64,000 nt of DNA from JAFGVL01 sp964546015 (GTDB lineage Bacteria > Bacteroidota > Bacteroidia > Bacteroidales > Paludibacteraceae). A model generated the notes under the pieces. It had not been told where the DNA came from, searched no databases, and worked only from the letters and a program-made list of their open reading frames with translations. Shown here piece by piece: positions 25,890 to 34,452 of the stretch. How positions within the stretch are numbered: the stretch's first letter is position 1; each line of letters begins with the position of its first letter. The translations under genes and the position numbers were made by a program. Where the stretch lies: contig CAZJHO010000005.1 in assembly GCA_964546015.1 (NCBI GenBank), forward strand, positions 62,001 through 126,000. Direction: 5' to 3'.

Positions 25890-27746
25890 ATGATTATGAG
25901 TAATAATTACAAAATAGAAGAAAGAGAAGATCTGGTAATTAAATTTTCGGGAGATTCCGGCGATGGCATGCAACTTACCGGTACGCTGTTTTCGAATCTC
26001 TCGGCTATTTTAGGAAACGAGATTTCTACTTTCCCCGATTTCCCTTCCGAAATTCGCGCACCACAAGGCACTTTAGGCGGTGTATCCGGTTTTCAGATGC
26101 ACATTGGCTCTTGCCGCATACATACGCCGGGTGATGGAGCAGATGTGTTAGTTATAATGAATCCTGCTGCATTGAAAGTAAATGTAGGCAGTATCAAAAA
26201 AACATCAGTTATTCTTTTCGATGTAGATTCATTCGGAAAAGCCGACCTTGAAAAAGCAGGTTTTGCAACCGAAAATCCTTTTACCGAGCTGAATATTCCG
26301 GAAACCGTTCAGTTGGTTCCGACTCCGCTTACTTCGATGACTAAAGAAAGTTTGAAAGATTTTGGTATAGATTTGAAAGCGGTATTGCGCAGTAAAAATA
26401 TGTTTGCTTTGGGCTTGATTTGTTTCTTATTCGATCGTTCGGTAGAACAAGCCATTCATTTCCTCGAAAATAAATTCAAGAAAAAACCCGCCGTGCTCGA
26501 AGCCAATACGAAAGTATTAGTAGATGGATTCAACTACGGGCAAAATATTGACGCTTCGGTCTCTCATTTTCTTGTAACTAAATCGCATTGTATCGAAAAA
26601 GGAAAATATACTCTTATCAGCGGAAATAAAGCTACTGCATGGGGATTGATTGCGGCGGCGCACAAAGCCGGATTACAACTTTTCTTGGGTAGTTATCCTA
26701 TCACGCCAGCTACCGATATTTTGCATGAATTAGCGGAACGCAAAGATATGGGTGTAATTACCGTACAAGCGGAGGACGAGATTGCCGGAATTTGTACAGC
26801 TATTGGCGCGTCGTTTGCCGGAAACTTAGGTGCAACCAGCACTTCAGGTCCTGGGTTGGCGCTTAAATCCGAAGCTATCGGATTAGCAGTTATGGCAGAA
26901 CTTCCGCTGGTGGTAATTAATGTTATGCGTAGCGGTCCGTCAACAGGTATGCCTACCAAAACCGAACAAACGGATTTACTGCAAGCTTTGTACGGACGAA
27001 ACGGTGAGAGCCCTGTCGTGGTACTGGCTGCTAGTACGCCTGCCGATTGCTATAAAATGGCTTACGAAGCTTCTAAAATTGCATTGGAACATATGACTCC
27101 GGTTATTTTGCTTACTGATGCGTTTATTGGAAACGGTTCGTCTCTTTGGAAATTACCTTCCTTAGCCGAAATGCCCGAAATTAAGCCGAATTATGTAAAA
27201 CCTGAAATGAAAGGGCAAGTGAAAGTAACATCTCGGGACGAAAAATCTAAAGTGCGTTATTGGTCTGTTCCGGGCATGGAAGGTTTTGCTCATCGTAACG
27301 GTGGCTTAGAAAAAGATTACGATAAAGGTTCGATATCAACCGACCCGAAAAATCACCAAAAAATGACGGATACGCGTCAGGCAAAAATTGAGTACATTGC
27401 CGATTTTATTCCTGATCTGAAAGTGAAAGGAAGTCCGGATGCCGACTTACTGGTCGTAGGTTGGGGTGGTACTCACGGACATTTGATTACTGCTGTAAAT
27501 GCGTTAAATCGTTCGGGAGAAAAAGTGGCAATGGCACATTTCAATTATATTTATCCGTTACCCAAAAATACGGGGGAAGTTTTCAAAAAATATAAGAAAA
27601 TTATTGTATGTGAGCTCAACGGAAAGCAATTTGCATTGCATCTTCGATCTCGCTTTAATAATATCACATTTGAAAATTATAATAAAGTAGAAGGACAACC
27701 ATTTACTATCTCCGAGTTGAAAAAGAAATTCTTAGAATTATTATAA
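25890..27746 (+). CDS. korA: 2-oxoacid:ferredoxin oxidoreductase, fused gamma-alpha subunit
   Basis: 618 residues (616 if the second ATG at 25896 is used). The N-terminal 190 residues are the gamma domain (FSGDSGDGMQLTGTLFS, DFPSEIRAPQGTLGGVSGF); from about 215 on the alpha domain carries SYPITPATDILHEL, VQAEDEIAG, GASFAGNLGATSTSGPG and GMPTKTEQTDL. With the beta subunit downstream it forms a TPP-dependent enzyme that decarboxylates a 2-oxoacid to acyl-CoA and reduces ferredoxin; the two-gene form with gamma fused to alpha is typical of 2-oxoglutarate oxidoreductases, but other 2-oxoacids cannot be excluded. In line with gltA it may replace 2-oxoglutarate dehydrogenase. Confidence 0.9.
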   Translation: MIMSNNYKIEEREDLVIKFSGDSGDGMQLTGTLFSNLSAILGNEISTFPDFPSEIRAPQGTLGGVSGFQMHIGSCRIHTPGDGADVLVIMNPAALKVNVGSIKKTSVILFDVDSFGKADLEKAGFATENPFTELNIPETVQLVPTPLTSMTKESLKDFGIDLKAVLRSKNMFALGLICFLFDRSVEQAIHFLENKFKKKPAVLEANTKVLVDGFNYGQNIDASVSHFLVTKSHCIEKGKYTLISGNKATAWGLIAAAHKAGLQLFLGSYPITPATDILHELAERKDMGVITVQAEDEIAGICTAIGASFAGNLGATSTSGPGLALKSEAIGLAVMAELPLVVINVMRSGPSTGMPTKTEQTDLLQALYGRNGESPVVVLAASTPADCYKMAYEASKIALEHMTPVILLTDAFIGNGSSLWKLPSLAEMPEIKPNYVKPEMKGQVKVTSRDEKSKVRYWSVPGMEGFAHRNGGLEKDYDKGSISTDPKNHQKMTDTRQAKIEYIADFIPDLKVKGSPDADLLVVGWGGTHGHLITAVNALNRSGEKVAMAHFNYIYPLPKNTGEVFKKYKKIIVCELNGKQFALHLRSRFNNITFENYNKVEGQPFTISELKKKFLELL

Positions 27747-27748
27747 AT

Positions 27749-27818
27749 AGTTCAAAGTTCCAAGTTAAAGGGTTAATGTTATTGGTGTTTGAAAAATTTT
27801 GAACCTTAAACTTTAAAC
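27749..27818. repeat. iterated-word element between korA and korB
   Basis: Left part AGTTCAAAGTTCCAAGTTAA (27749-27768) and right part GAACCTTAAACTTTAAAC (27801-27818) are imperfect complements built from a GTTCAAA/GTTTAAA word. It sits inside an operon whose genes must be co-expressed, so it is not simply a terminator. Confidence 0.5.
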
Positions 27819-27825
27819 AAAGATT

Positions 27826-28842
27826 ATGTCAGAAAATACAATATATACGGCAAAAGATTTTAAAAGCGACCAATATGTGCGCTGGTGTCCGGGTTGTGGC
27901 GACCATGCGGCATTAAATTCACTTCATCGCGCTATGGCTGAGATGGGGATTGCACCGCACAAGACGGCGGTTATTTCCGGTATCGGATGTTCGTCGCGTT
28001 TACCTTATTATGTCAATTCATACGGGTTTCATACCATTCATGGGCGTGGAGCTGCCATTGCTACAGGTGTAAAAGTGGCGAATCCTGAGCTTACTGTTTG
28101 GCAAATTACTGGCGATGGCGACTGTTTGGCAATCGGAGGAAATCACTTTATCCATAGTGTTCGTCGCAATATCGATTTGAATATTTTATTGTTCAACAAT
28201 CAAATTTACGGGTTGACTAAAGGGCAATATTCTCCTACATCAAAATATGGATTAATGACCAAATCATCGCCGTTCGGAACGGTAGAACGCCCTTTCCGTC
28301 CGGGAGAATTAACACTTGGTTCACGAGGAACATTCTTTGCCCGTGCGTTGGATGTTGATGTGAAAAATTCTGTCGAAACAATGAAAGCTGCGGTAAATCA
28401 CAAAGGTGCTGCGGTAATCGAAATGTTGGTAAACTGTGTAATTTTCAATGATGGTGCGCACACATGGATTGCTTCAAAAGAAGACCGCTTAGACCGTACT
28501 ATCGTACTCGAACACGGGAAACCAATGCTTTTCGGTAAAGACAATAACAAGGGGCTTGTATTGGACGGATTCAAGCTAAAAGTAGTTACGCTTGGCGAAA
28601 ACGGTATTACCGAAAAAGATATTTTGGTACATGATGCTCAATGTGAAGATACTACTTTGCACAATCTACTTATTAATATGGAAGGACCTGATATGCCGAT
28701 TGCTATAGGCATAATTCGTGCCGTGCCGGGAGTAGAAACTTACGATAATGCTGTTTACTATCAAAAAAAAGGGATTCAGGCTTCTTGTAAATTAAAATCA
28801 TTTGATCAACTGATTGCTTCGTGCGAATCTTGGGATATGTAA
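27826..28842 (+). CDS. korB: 2-oxoacid:ferredoxin oxidoreductase, beta subunit
   Basis: 338 residues. The TPP-binding subunit: WCPGCGDHAALNSL at the N-terminus with the cysteine pair that helps bind the iron-sulfur cluster, SGIGCSSRLPYY, HTIHGRGAAIATG, and the TPP motif GDGDCLAIGGNH continuing to NNQIYGLTKGQYSPTS. Partner of the fused gamma-alpha subunit 79 bases upstream. No separate ferredoxin-domain (delta) subunit is present, as is normal for this two-gene type. Substrate preference for 2-oxoglutarate is inferred. Confidence 0.92.
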   Translation: MSENTIYTAKDFKSDQYVRWCPGCGDHAALNSLHRAMAEMGIAPHKTAVISGIGCSSRLPYYVNSYGFHTIHGRGAAIATGVKVANPELTVWQITGDGDCLAIGGNHFIHSVRRNIDLNILLFNNQIYGLTKGQYSPTSKYGLMTKSSPFGTVERPFRPGELTLGSRGTFFARALDVDVKNSVETMKAAVNHKGAAVIEMLVNCVIFNDGAHTWIASKEDRLDRTIVLEHGKPMLFGKDNNKGLVLDGFKLKVVTLGENGITEKDILVHDAQCEDTTLHNLLINMEGPDMPIAIGIIRAVPGVETYDNAVYYQKKGIQASCKLKSFDQLIASCESWDM

Positions 28843-28863
28843 ACGAAGTGAATTAATAAATGT

Positions 28864-28897
28864 AAAAAGAGGTTACTAAAATTGGTAACCTCTTTTT
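28864..28897. terminator. bidirectional terminator between korB and mscS-like gene
   Basis: Perfect 13-bp inverted repeat (28864-28876 and 28885-28897) with an 8-base loop, A run before and T run after, between two convergent genes. Confidence 0.85.
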
Positions 28898-28910
28898 TGT
28901 TTAGAGAATA

Positions 28911-29969
28911 TCAATTTTGTAGATAAACTGTTTGTGTAGGGAAAGCAAAATTCAATCCGTTTTCATTATAAAACTTTAAAATATGTAAATTAACTTTCGA
29001 TTGTGTTTCCAAAATATCATTTTCTTTAAGGATATGATAAAGACAAGTTATATCAAGCGATGAGGCTCCGTAATTGGTGAATGCTGCCAATACTTTTGAA
29101 TCAATTTCGGAAATATATTTCGGCATTTCTTTAAGAATTTTCAGGGCTAATTCCATTTTCTCGGGAGTAGTATCGTAAGTCAATCCTAATGAAATTTCAA
29201 TTCTACGCGTTGGTTCAAGTGTGATATTTTCTATACTTCCGTCAACTGTTTTGTAATTAGGGATAGTAATTAAACGCCCTTGTAGGGTTCGGATACGAGT
29301 ACTTCTCATCCCAATATCTTCAATCGTTCCTGTATAACCTGATATGTTTACCAGATCCCCAATACGAAATGGTTTATCCGTGAAAATGGTAATTCCTCCG
29401 AAAATATTTTTCACGGTATCTTGTGCTGCCAAAGCGAAAGCTAATCCTCCGATTCCAAGTCCTGCCAATAGTGCACCGACATTTACTCCGGCGTTATTCA
29501 GCGCCATGATTCCACCTAGAATCCAGATAATAGTTCCTAAAACCTTTTGAGCCAGAGAGATAACATGTTCGTCCAAACGACTGTTGTCTTTTTCGGAAAG
29601 GGGAATCAAATATTCGTTAATTAAAGAACTAACAAAACGGAAAGCAAACCAAGTGATATTAAGAACCACCAACACTCTATAAATGATTACGATCACTTTG
29701 TCTCCCGCAGGAGGAAGGTTTAAGTGTTGAAGCCCCACCCAAAAACCACCTAAGATTATAGCAGCCATCAAAGGCTCTTCTATCATATCTATGATAATAT
29801 CATCTAAACGGCTATTTGTTTTAACTGTAATTCTTTTTATTATTCTGGCAGAAAAAGAATACAATAAACGGGCAACTAGAATTGAACCCAAAATATAACA
29901 CAATGAAATAATCCAATTTTCGATGGAATTGTGATAAAATACTTGGTTAAAAAAGCCGTGTTCTAACAT
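28911..29969 (-). CDS. MscS-family mechanosensitive channel
   Basis: 352 residues. Four to five hydrophobic helices: about 18-40, 68-88, 93-117 and the pore helix within 140-185 (GGIMALNNAGVNVGALLAGLGIGGLAFALAAQ is the Gly/Ala-rich TM3 pattern), then the beta domain with DKPFRIGDLVNISGYTG and IRTLQGRLITIPN, and a C-terminal alpha/beta domain. Family role: opens under membrane tension to release solutes on osmotic downshock. Separate from xseA by 82 bases. Confidence 0.92.
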   Translation of the reverse strand: MLEHGFFNQVFYHNSIENWIISLCYILGSILVARLLYSFSARIIKRITVKTNSRLDDIIIDMIEEPLMAAIILGGFWVGLQHLNLPPAGDKVIVIIYRVLVVLNITWFAFRFVSSLINEYLIPLSEKDNSRLDEHVISLAQKVLGTIIWILGGIMALNNAGVNVGALLAGLGIGGLAFALAAQDTVKNIFGGITIFTDKPFRIGDLVNISGYTGTIEDIGMRSTRIRTLQGRLITIPNYKTVDGSIENITLEPTRRIEISLGLTYDTTPEKMELALKILKEMPKYISEIDSKVLAAFTNYGASSLDITCLYHILKENDILETQSKVNLHILKFYNENGLNFAFPTQTVYLQN

Positions 29970-30051
29970 GGAATTGTATGTTAAGAGGTTTTACTATTAC
30001 AATTAAGAAATTTTTGCAAAGCTACGCCAATTTTCATTGTTTACAAAGTAT

Positions 30052-31365
30052 TTAATCTATCTGTTTTACAGTACTTTCTATTTTTCCATTGTGTAATAAA
30101 GTGGTGATTTTATCGCCCGGAATAATTTGAGAACTGTGCTTTACTATTTTTCCGTCTTTTAAGGTAAGAGAATATCCTTTTTTTAATACCTCTTTAGGAG
30201 TGGATTGTTTAAGCTGTATTTCTAATAAATCTAATTTATGATTCTGAAAAACAATATTTTGTGTTATTCTATTCCTTAAATTTATTTGTAAGTTTTTCAA
30301 ATACTGTTGTTTTCGGGTGGCTTGTTGTATCGTTCGTTGTTTTATCTTTTCAGAAGCAATGGTTAGCTTTTGTTTTTGTATGAAAGTAGATTGATTTATT
30401 CCGTTTTGTAATTTTAAATGCAAGTGTTGTATGTAATTCTTTTCATTGTGAAGGGATATATCCAGCAGACTAACTATTTCATTTTCATATTGAAGGATAT
30501 TTTCATAGGCATAGCCGATGGTTGAAATAAGAAATTCGGCTGCAGCTGTCGGCGTTTTAGCTCGTGTGTGTGCAATTAGATCGAGAATAGACTCGTCGCG
30601 GTCGTGTCCGATGCCGGTAAGAATAGGCAGGGGAAATTGTGCGCAATTAAAAGCCAGTTCGTAATTATCGAAACAACTCAATTCGGCAGTAGCTCCTCCT
30701 CCTCGTATAATGGCTACCATATCAAACATATCTTTGTGTTCGCAAATCTTGTCCAAAGCTTGGATAATAGAATAGGCAGCTTGATCGCCTTGCATTACCG
30801 CTGGAAAAAGTTTAGTATAGAAAACGAAACCTTTGGTATTCCGTTTCAATTGATCCATAAAATCACCATAGCCAGCGGCTGTTGCTGATGAAATAACGGC
30901 AATGCGTTGGGGGATTGAACTTAAAGAGAGTCCTCTGTTCATATCCATTATCCCGTCTTCTTGCAATCGCCGGAGAATTTTTAGGCGTTGCATTGCCATT
31001 TCTCCAATGGTAAAAGAGGGGTCAATATCTCGTATCGTAAGGCTTATACCATAAACTTCATGAAATTCGACAGAACAGGCAATTTGAATGTTTATTCCGC
31101 TTCGTAGTGATTCGCCGGTGGAATTTTCAAAGTACGCTTTGAGCATTCGATAAGTATTTGCCCAACAGTTTGCTTTTATTTTGGCAAGTAATTGTCCGGA
31201 AGAATTATCTTTTTCGACCAACTCAAAATAGGCATGCCCGGAACTGTTCTCATGTAGTTCGCTTATTTCGGCACGCACCCACACAGGACGATCGAACGCA
31301 TTTTTGATATGCATTTTAATCGAATTTGTCAATTCGGAAAGAAGAAAAGATGCTCTGGTTGACAT
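30052..31365 (-). CDS. xseA: exodeoxyribonuclease VII large subunit
   Basis: 437 residues. N-terminal OB-fold (about 5-105; VWVRAEISEL, GHAYFELVEK), catalytic region with RIAVISSATAAGYGDF, AIIRGGGATAELSCFDNYELAFN and GIGHDRDESILDLIAHTRAKTPTAAAE, then a long coiled-coil (about 280-390) and a C-terminal segment with KGYSLTLKDGKIV. Degrades single-stranded DNA from both ends to acid-insoluble pieces, in complex with many XseB subunits. The xseB gene, which commonly adjoins xseA, is not in the window: the flanking gaps of 82 and 19 bases are too short for it. Confidence 0.94.
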   Translation of the reverse strand: MSTRASFLLSELTNSIKMHIKNAFDRPVWVRAEISELHENSSGHAYFELVEKDNSSGQLLAKIKANCWANTYRMLKAYFENSTGESLRSGINIQIACSVEFHEVYGISLTIRDIDPSFTIGEMAMQRLKILRRLQEDGIMDMNRGLSLSSIPQRIAVISSATAAGYGDFMDQLKRNTKGFVFYTKLFPAVMQGDQAAYSIIQALDKICEHKDMFDMVAIIRGGGATAELSCFDNYELAFNCAQFPLPILTGIGHDRDESILDLIAHTRAKTPTAAAEFLISTIGYAYENILQYENEIVSLLDISLHNEKNYIQHLHLKLQNGINQSTFIQKQKLTIASEKIKQRTIQQATRKQQYLKNLQINLRNRITQNIVFQNHKLDLLEIQLKQSTPKEVLKKGYSLTLKDGKIVKHSSQIIPGDKITTLLHNGKIESTVKQID

Positions 31366-31384
31366 AAATATTGGTATAAAAAGA

Positions 31385-33628
31385 TTATTTATGATCCTCC
31401 ATCAATTCTACAATTTTTTGTTTTTCCCCTACTAGCCAGATAATATCATTCAGGCGGAATTGTTCATTGATGTCCGGGTTCATTTTTGGAGAATGCTGGC
31501 GATCGATACCGATAACCAAACAGCGGTATTTTTCCCGTAATTCGGCATTGAGAATCGTTTTTCCGATAAGTTTGGATTCTTTTTCTAACAAAAGGTGTTC
31601 GAGCACCACATCTCTTTGTTCGGATTTGATTTCTTTGCTGTCAAATTCTTCGATACTATATGATAAACGCATTAGCTGATGATCTGAACCTACAACGATA
31701 ATACGATCACCAGGGAAAATGCGTTGATCTCCGTCGGGAATATTTATTCGATGGTCTCCCCGAAGGATAGAAACGATATTTACTCCGAATTTTTGGCGAA
31801 TATGTAACTCACGCAGAGTTTGTCCGGCATGAGGATAATTGGGGCTGATTTCAAAATCGGCTAAGTGAATATCTCGTTCTAATAGGTTATGTACAAATTC
31901 TTTACGCAAGGGTTTTTTGCTTTCGGTATATTGTTGGCGTGCAGTAAGGTTCGTGAGAAATCTATTTTCTATACTGATGGAACTCTTTTTGAGCCATTTA
32001 GAAAGAATAGTAGTCGCAATCACCATTGCAGCGATCATGAAAATAAGCATATAACTGAGGTGAAACAATGTCCCGATAACGAACATAACCAATCCTAAAC
32101 AGAGGATAATACGGGCAATCATTAACGCAATGAGCGGACCTTTTTTGAGGTATCCTTCATCAATAAATTGGCGGATAGTGCGATTCTTTCGTACCAGAAT
32201 AGAACGCATAAACGGAGCCATTACCAGGATAATAATGAATGCAACTAAAATATCAGCAATAATTTTTTCGCTGAAAAAATGGTGTAAAGCAGGATTCAAA
32301 TACCGCATTCCGACAAAGATAATTACCACACAAATAAAAGTATAAATACTTACGATGCGAGTCAGTTCTTTAATCAAACACTGGAGCTTGTTTTCACTGT
32401 TTACCAACTGGGGAGATGAGGATAAACGATTAATCGCTCTGAGCCAATGTGAAGGCAAAGTTTGATTGAGTTTTTTGTATGCAGGCTCAGCCGCTTTGAT
32501 AAAAAACGGAGTGAAGAAAATAGTGATTACTGATACGGCCACAATAATCGGGTAGAGATCTGGGCGTGTTACGCCGAGCGAAACCCCCAGCGACGCAATG
32601 ATAAAAGCAAACTCACCCACTTGCGGCAAACTGAATCCGGCTTGGATAGATACTTTCAGCGGCTGTCCGGATAATATCATACCCAGCGTTCCGAAAGATA
32701 TTTGACCAACAATAACAACTATACTAATTACTAAAATAGGCAACCAATAATGGATTAGTTCTACCGGGCTAATCATCATACCTACCGAAACGAAAAAGAT
32801 AGCTCCGAAAAAGTTTTTTACCGGACGCACTAAATGTTCAATGCGTTCCGCTTCAATTGTTTCGGCGAGAAGCGAACCCATTACAAAAGCACCTAATGCT
32901 GCAGAAAGACCGATTTTACTTGCCAACAATACCATTCCCAAACACAATGCCAGAGAAACAACCAACATGGTTTCGTCATTAAGCCATCGTTTTGTTTTTT
33001 TTAGAAGAGAAGGAATTAAGAATATCCCACAAAGGAACCATATTACGACAAAAGCAACTAACCTCAATACGCTAAAAATCAGATCGACAGCAGGGACATC
33101 GTTTCCTAACGAAATGGTGGGAAGCAGCACCATAAGAATTACCGCCACAATATCTTCGACAACAAGCACACCGATTACCAGTCCGGCAAATAGTTGGTTG
33201 CGAAGCCCCATATCGTCGAATGATTTGGCGATTATGGTTGTGGACGACATGGCAATCATTCCGCCCAAGAACAAACAGTTCAGATGTGACCATCCGAACA
33301 ATTTCCCCGTCAGGTAACCAAGTGTCATCATGCCCACTACAATGGTGATTGCTGTGATAAATGCAGTTCCTCCTACATGGAACAACTTCTTGAAACTGAA
33401 ATCCAAACCTAACGAGAATAACAAGAAAATAACTCCAATATCTGCCCAAATACGAATATTTTCGATGTCGGTAACATGGAAGAGGTTAAGATGAGGACTG
33501 GCAATTAATCCCGCTAAAATGTAGCCTAATACTACAGGCTGTTTAATGGCTTTGAATAAAATGGTAATAATTCCGGCAGCAAGCAGAATGACGGCTAAAT
33601 CGGATATAAGCGTAGGAAGATGGTCCAT
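31385..33628 (-). CDS. Kef/RosB-type cation:proton antiporter
   Basis: 747 residues. Thirteen or so membrane helices over about 5-580 (GYILAGLIASPHLNLF, AMSSTTIIAKSFDDMG, and GAFVMGSLLAETIEAERIEH are CPA2 family marks). The cytosolic C-terminus has two TrkA_C domains: one with AGQTLRELHIRQKFGVNIVS and GDRIIVVG near 595-665, the second with LIGKTILNAELREKY and NDIIWLVGE near 680-740. No KTN/NAD-binding domain is seen between them. Known relatives exchange potassium or sodium for protons and are gated through the C-terminal domains. Gene is 19 bases upstream of xseA on the same strand. Confidence 0.88.
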   Translation of the reverse strand: MDHLPTLISDLAVILLAAGIITILFKAIKQPVVLGYILAGLIASPHLNLFHVTDIENIRIWADIGVIFLLFSLGLDFSFKKLFHVGGTAFITAITIVVGMMTLGYLTGKLFGWSHLNCLFLGGMIAMSSTTIIAKSFDDMGLRNQLFAGLVIGVLVVEDIVAVILMVLLPTISLGNDVPAVDLIFSVLRLVAFVVIWFLCGIFLIPSLLKKTKRWLNDETMLVVSLALCLGMVLLASKIGLSAALGAFVMGSLLAETIEAERIEHLVRPVKNFFGAIFFVSVGMMISPVELIHYWLPILVISIVVIVGQISFGTLGMILSGQPLKVSIQAGFSLPQVGEFAFIIASLGVSLGVTRPDLYPIIVAVSVITIFFTPFFIKAAEPAYKKLNQTLPSHWLRAINRLSSSPQLVNSENKLQCLIKELTRIVSIYTFICVVIIFVGMRYLNPALHHFFSEKIIADILVAFIIILVMAPFMRSILVRKNRTIRQFIDEGYLKKGPLIALMIARIILCLGLVMFVIGTLFHLSYMLIFMIAAMVIATTILSKWLKKSSISIENRFLTNLTARQQYTESKKPLRKEFVHNLLERDIHLADFEISPNYPHAGQTLRELHIRQKFGVNIVSILRGDHRINIPDGDQRIFPGDRIIVVGSDHQLMRLSYSIEEFDSKEIKSEQRDVVLEHLLLEKESKLIGKTILNAELREKYRCLVIGIDRQHSPKMNPDINEQFRLNDIIWLVGEKQKIVELMEDHK

Positions 33629-33634
33629 ATATTT

Positions 33635-33675
33635 AGTTCAAGATTCAAAGATTCATGATTCTTGAATCATTGAAT
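33635..33675. repeat. iterated-word hairpin upstream of the antiporter gene
   Basis: Nested inverted repeats TTCAA/TTGAA and GATTCAA/TTGAATC (33642-33648 and 33662-33668), made of repeats of the word GATTCAA and its complement, 7-47 bases upstream of the antiporter ATG on the minus strand. Confidence 0.5.
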
Positions 33676-33764
33676 AGCACAAAATTAAAAATATTTGACG
33701 AACCGAAAGTATGGTTTTTAAAATAAAATTAGTCACATGGACAATCTGAGCATTTAGTTTTTTT

Positions 33765-33772
33765 TATTTTTG
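33765..33772 (+). promoter_or_regulatory. folK -7 box
   Basis: TATTTTTG, exact TAnnTTTG, 57 bases before the folK ATG at 33830. -33 element not clear. Confidence 0.4.
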
Positions 33773-33829
33773 CATGAAAATATGTTTTTTTAAGTAAGTT
33801 GCAAGATAGTAATCAAAGTTTTGTTTTTC

Positions 33830-34300
33830 ATGGCAATTGTTTATTTGGGATTAGGGAGTAATTTGGGCAATAAAGCCGGTAATTTGTTTTTTGCTGTTGG
33901 TGAAATAAAACGAAGGATAGGGCGTGTGCTTGCCAAATCGAACACAGTAGAAACCGAGTCGTGGGGATTTGTTTCGAGGAATCGCTTTGTGAATATGGTG
34001 GTTTGTGTAGAAACGAATCTGTTGCCAACCGAATTATTAGCTGTTTGCAACGAAATAGAAACGACTGCAGGTAGGATAAAGAAATCTTGTTGTGCCGTTT
34101 ATGCCGACCGCACGCTGGATATTGATATTCTGTATTATGATAAGGAAATAATTTGTACCGACGCACTTACCATTCCACACCCGCATATTGAAGAGCGAGA
34201 TTTTGTGCTTATCCCTATGAGTGAAATTGCTCCCGATTTTGTAGATCCTGTAACAAAGAAAACAATAGCCCAAATGTTGGAAGAAAATCGTAAGGATTAA
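33830..34300 (+). CDS. folK: hydroxymethyldihydropterin pyrophosphokinase
   Basis: Transfers pyrophosphate from ATP to 6-hydroxymethyl-7,8-dihydropterin in folate synthesis; cytoplasmic. 156 residues from ATG 33830 (MAIVYLGLGSNLG); a TTG nine bases earlier is less likely. Motifs: GLGSNLGN, SWGFVSRNRFVNMV, DRTLDIDILYY with the two metal-binding aspartates, and PHPHIEERDFVL. Monocistronic, followed by a terminator-like hairpin shared with the TonB receptor. Confidence 0.96.
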   Translation: MAIVYLGLGSNLGNKAGNLFFAVGEIKRRIGRVLAKSNTVETESWGFVSRNRFVNMVVCVETNLLPTELLAVCNEIETTAGRIKKSCCAVYADRTLDIDILYYDKEIICTDALTIPHPHIEERDFVLIPMSEIAPDFVDPVTKKTIAQMLEENRKD

Positions 34301-34381
34301 AGATAAAAATATAGATTTAGGCACAAAGCTTATTGAAAAATAAAAAAGAATGTGATTTTGAGATGATTATCTTACATAAAA

Positions 34382-34432
34382 AAACCGTTTAAGAATTTGT
34401 CCTGATAGTGTCGAATAATTCTTAAACGGTTT
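34382..34432 (-). terminator. terminator of the TonB-receptor gene
   Basis: Perfect 16-bp inverted repeat (34382-34397 and 34417-34432) with a 19-base loop; on the minus strand it is followed by a run of T, so it mainly serves the receptor gene, and possibly folK from the other side. Confidence 0.75.
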
Positions 34433-34452
34433 CTGTTAGATATTTTCTGCAA

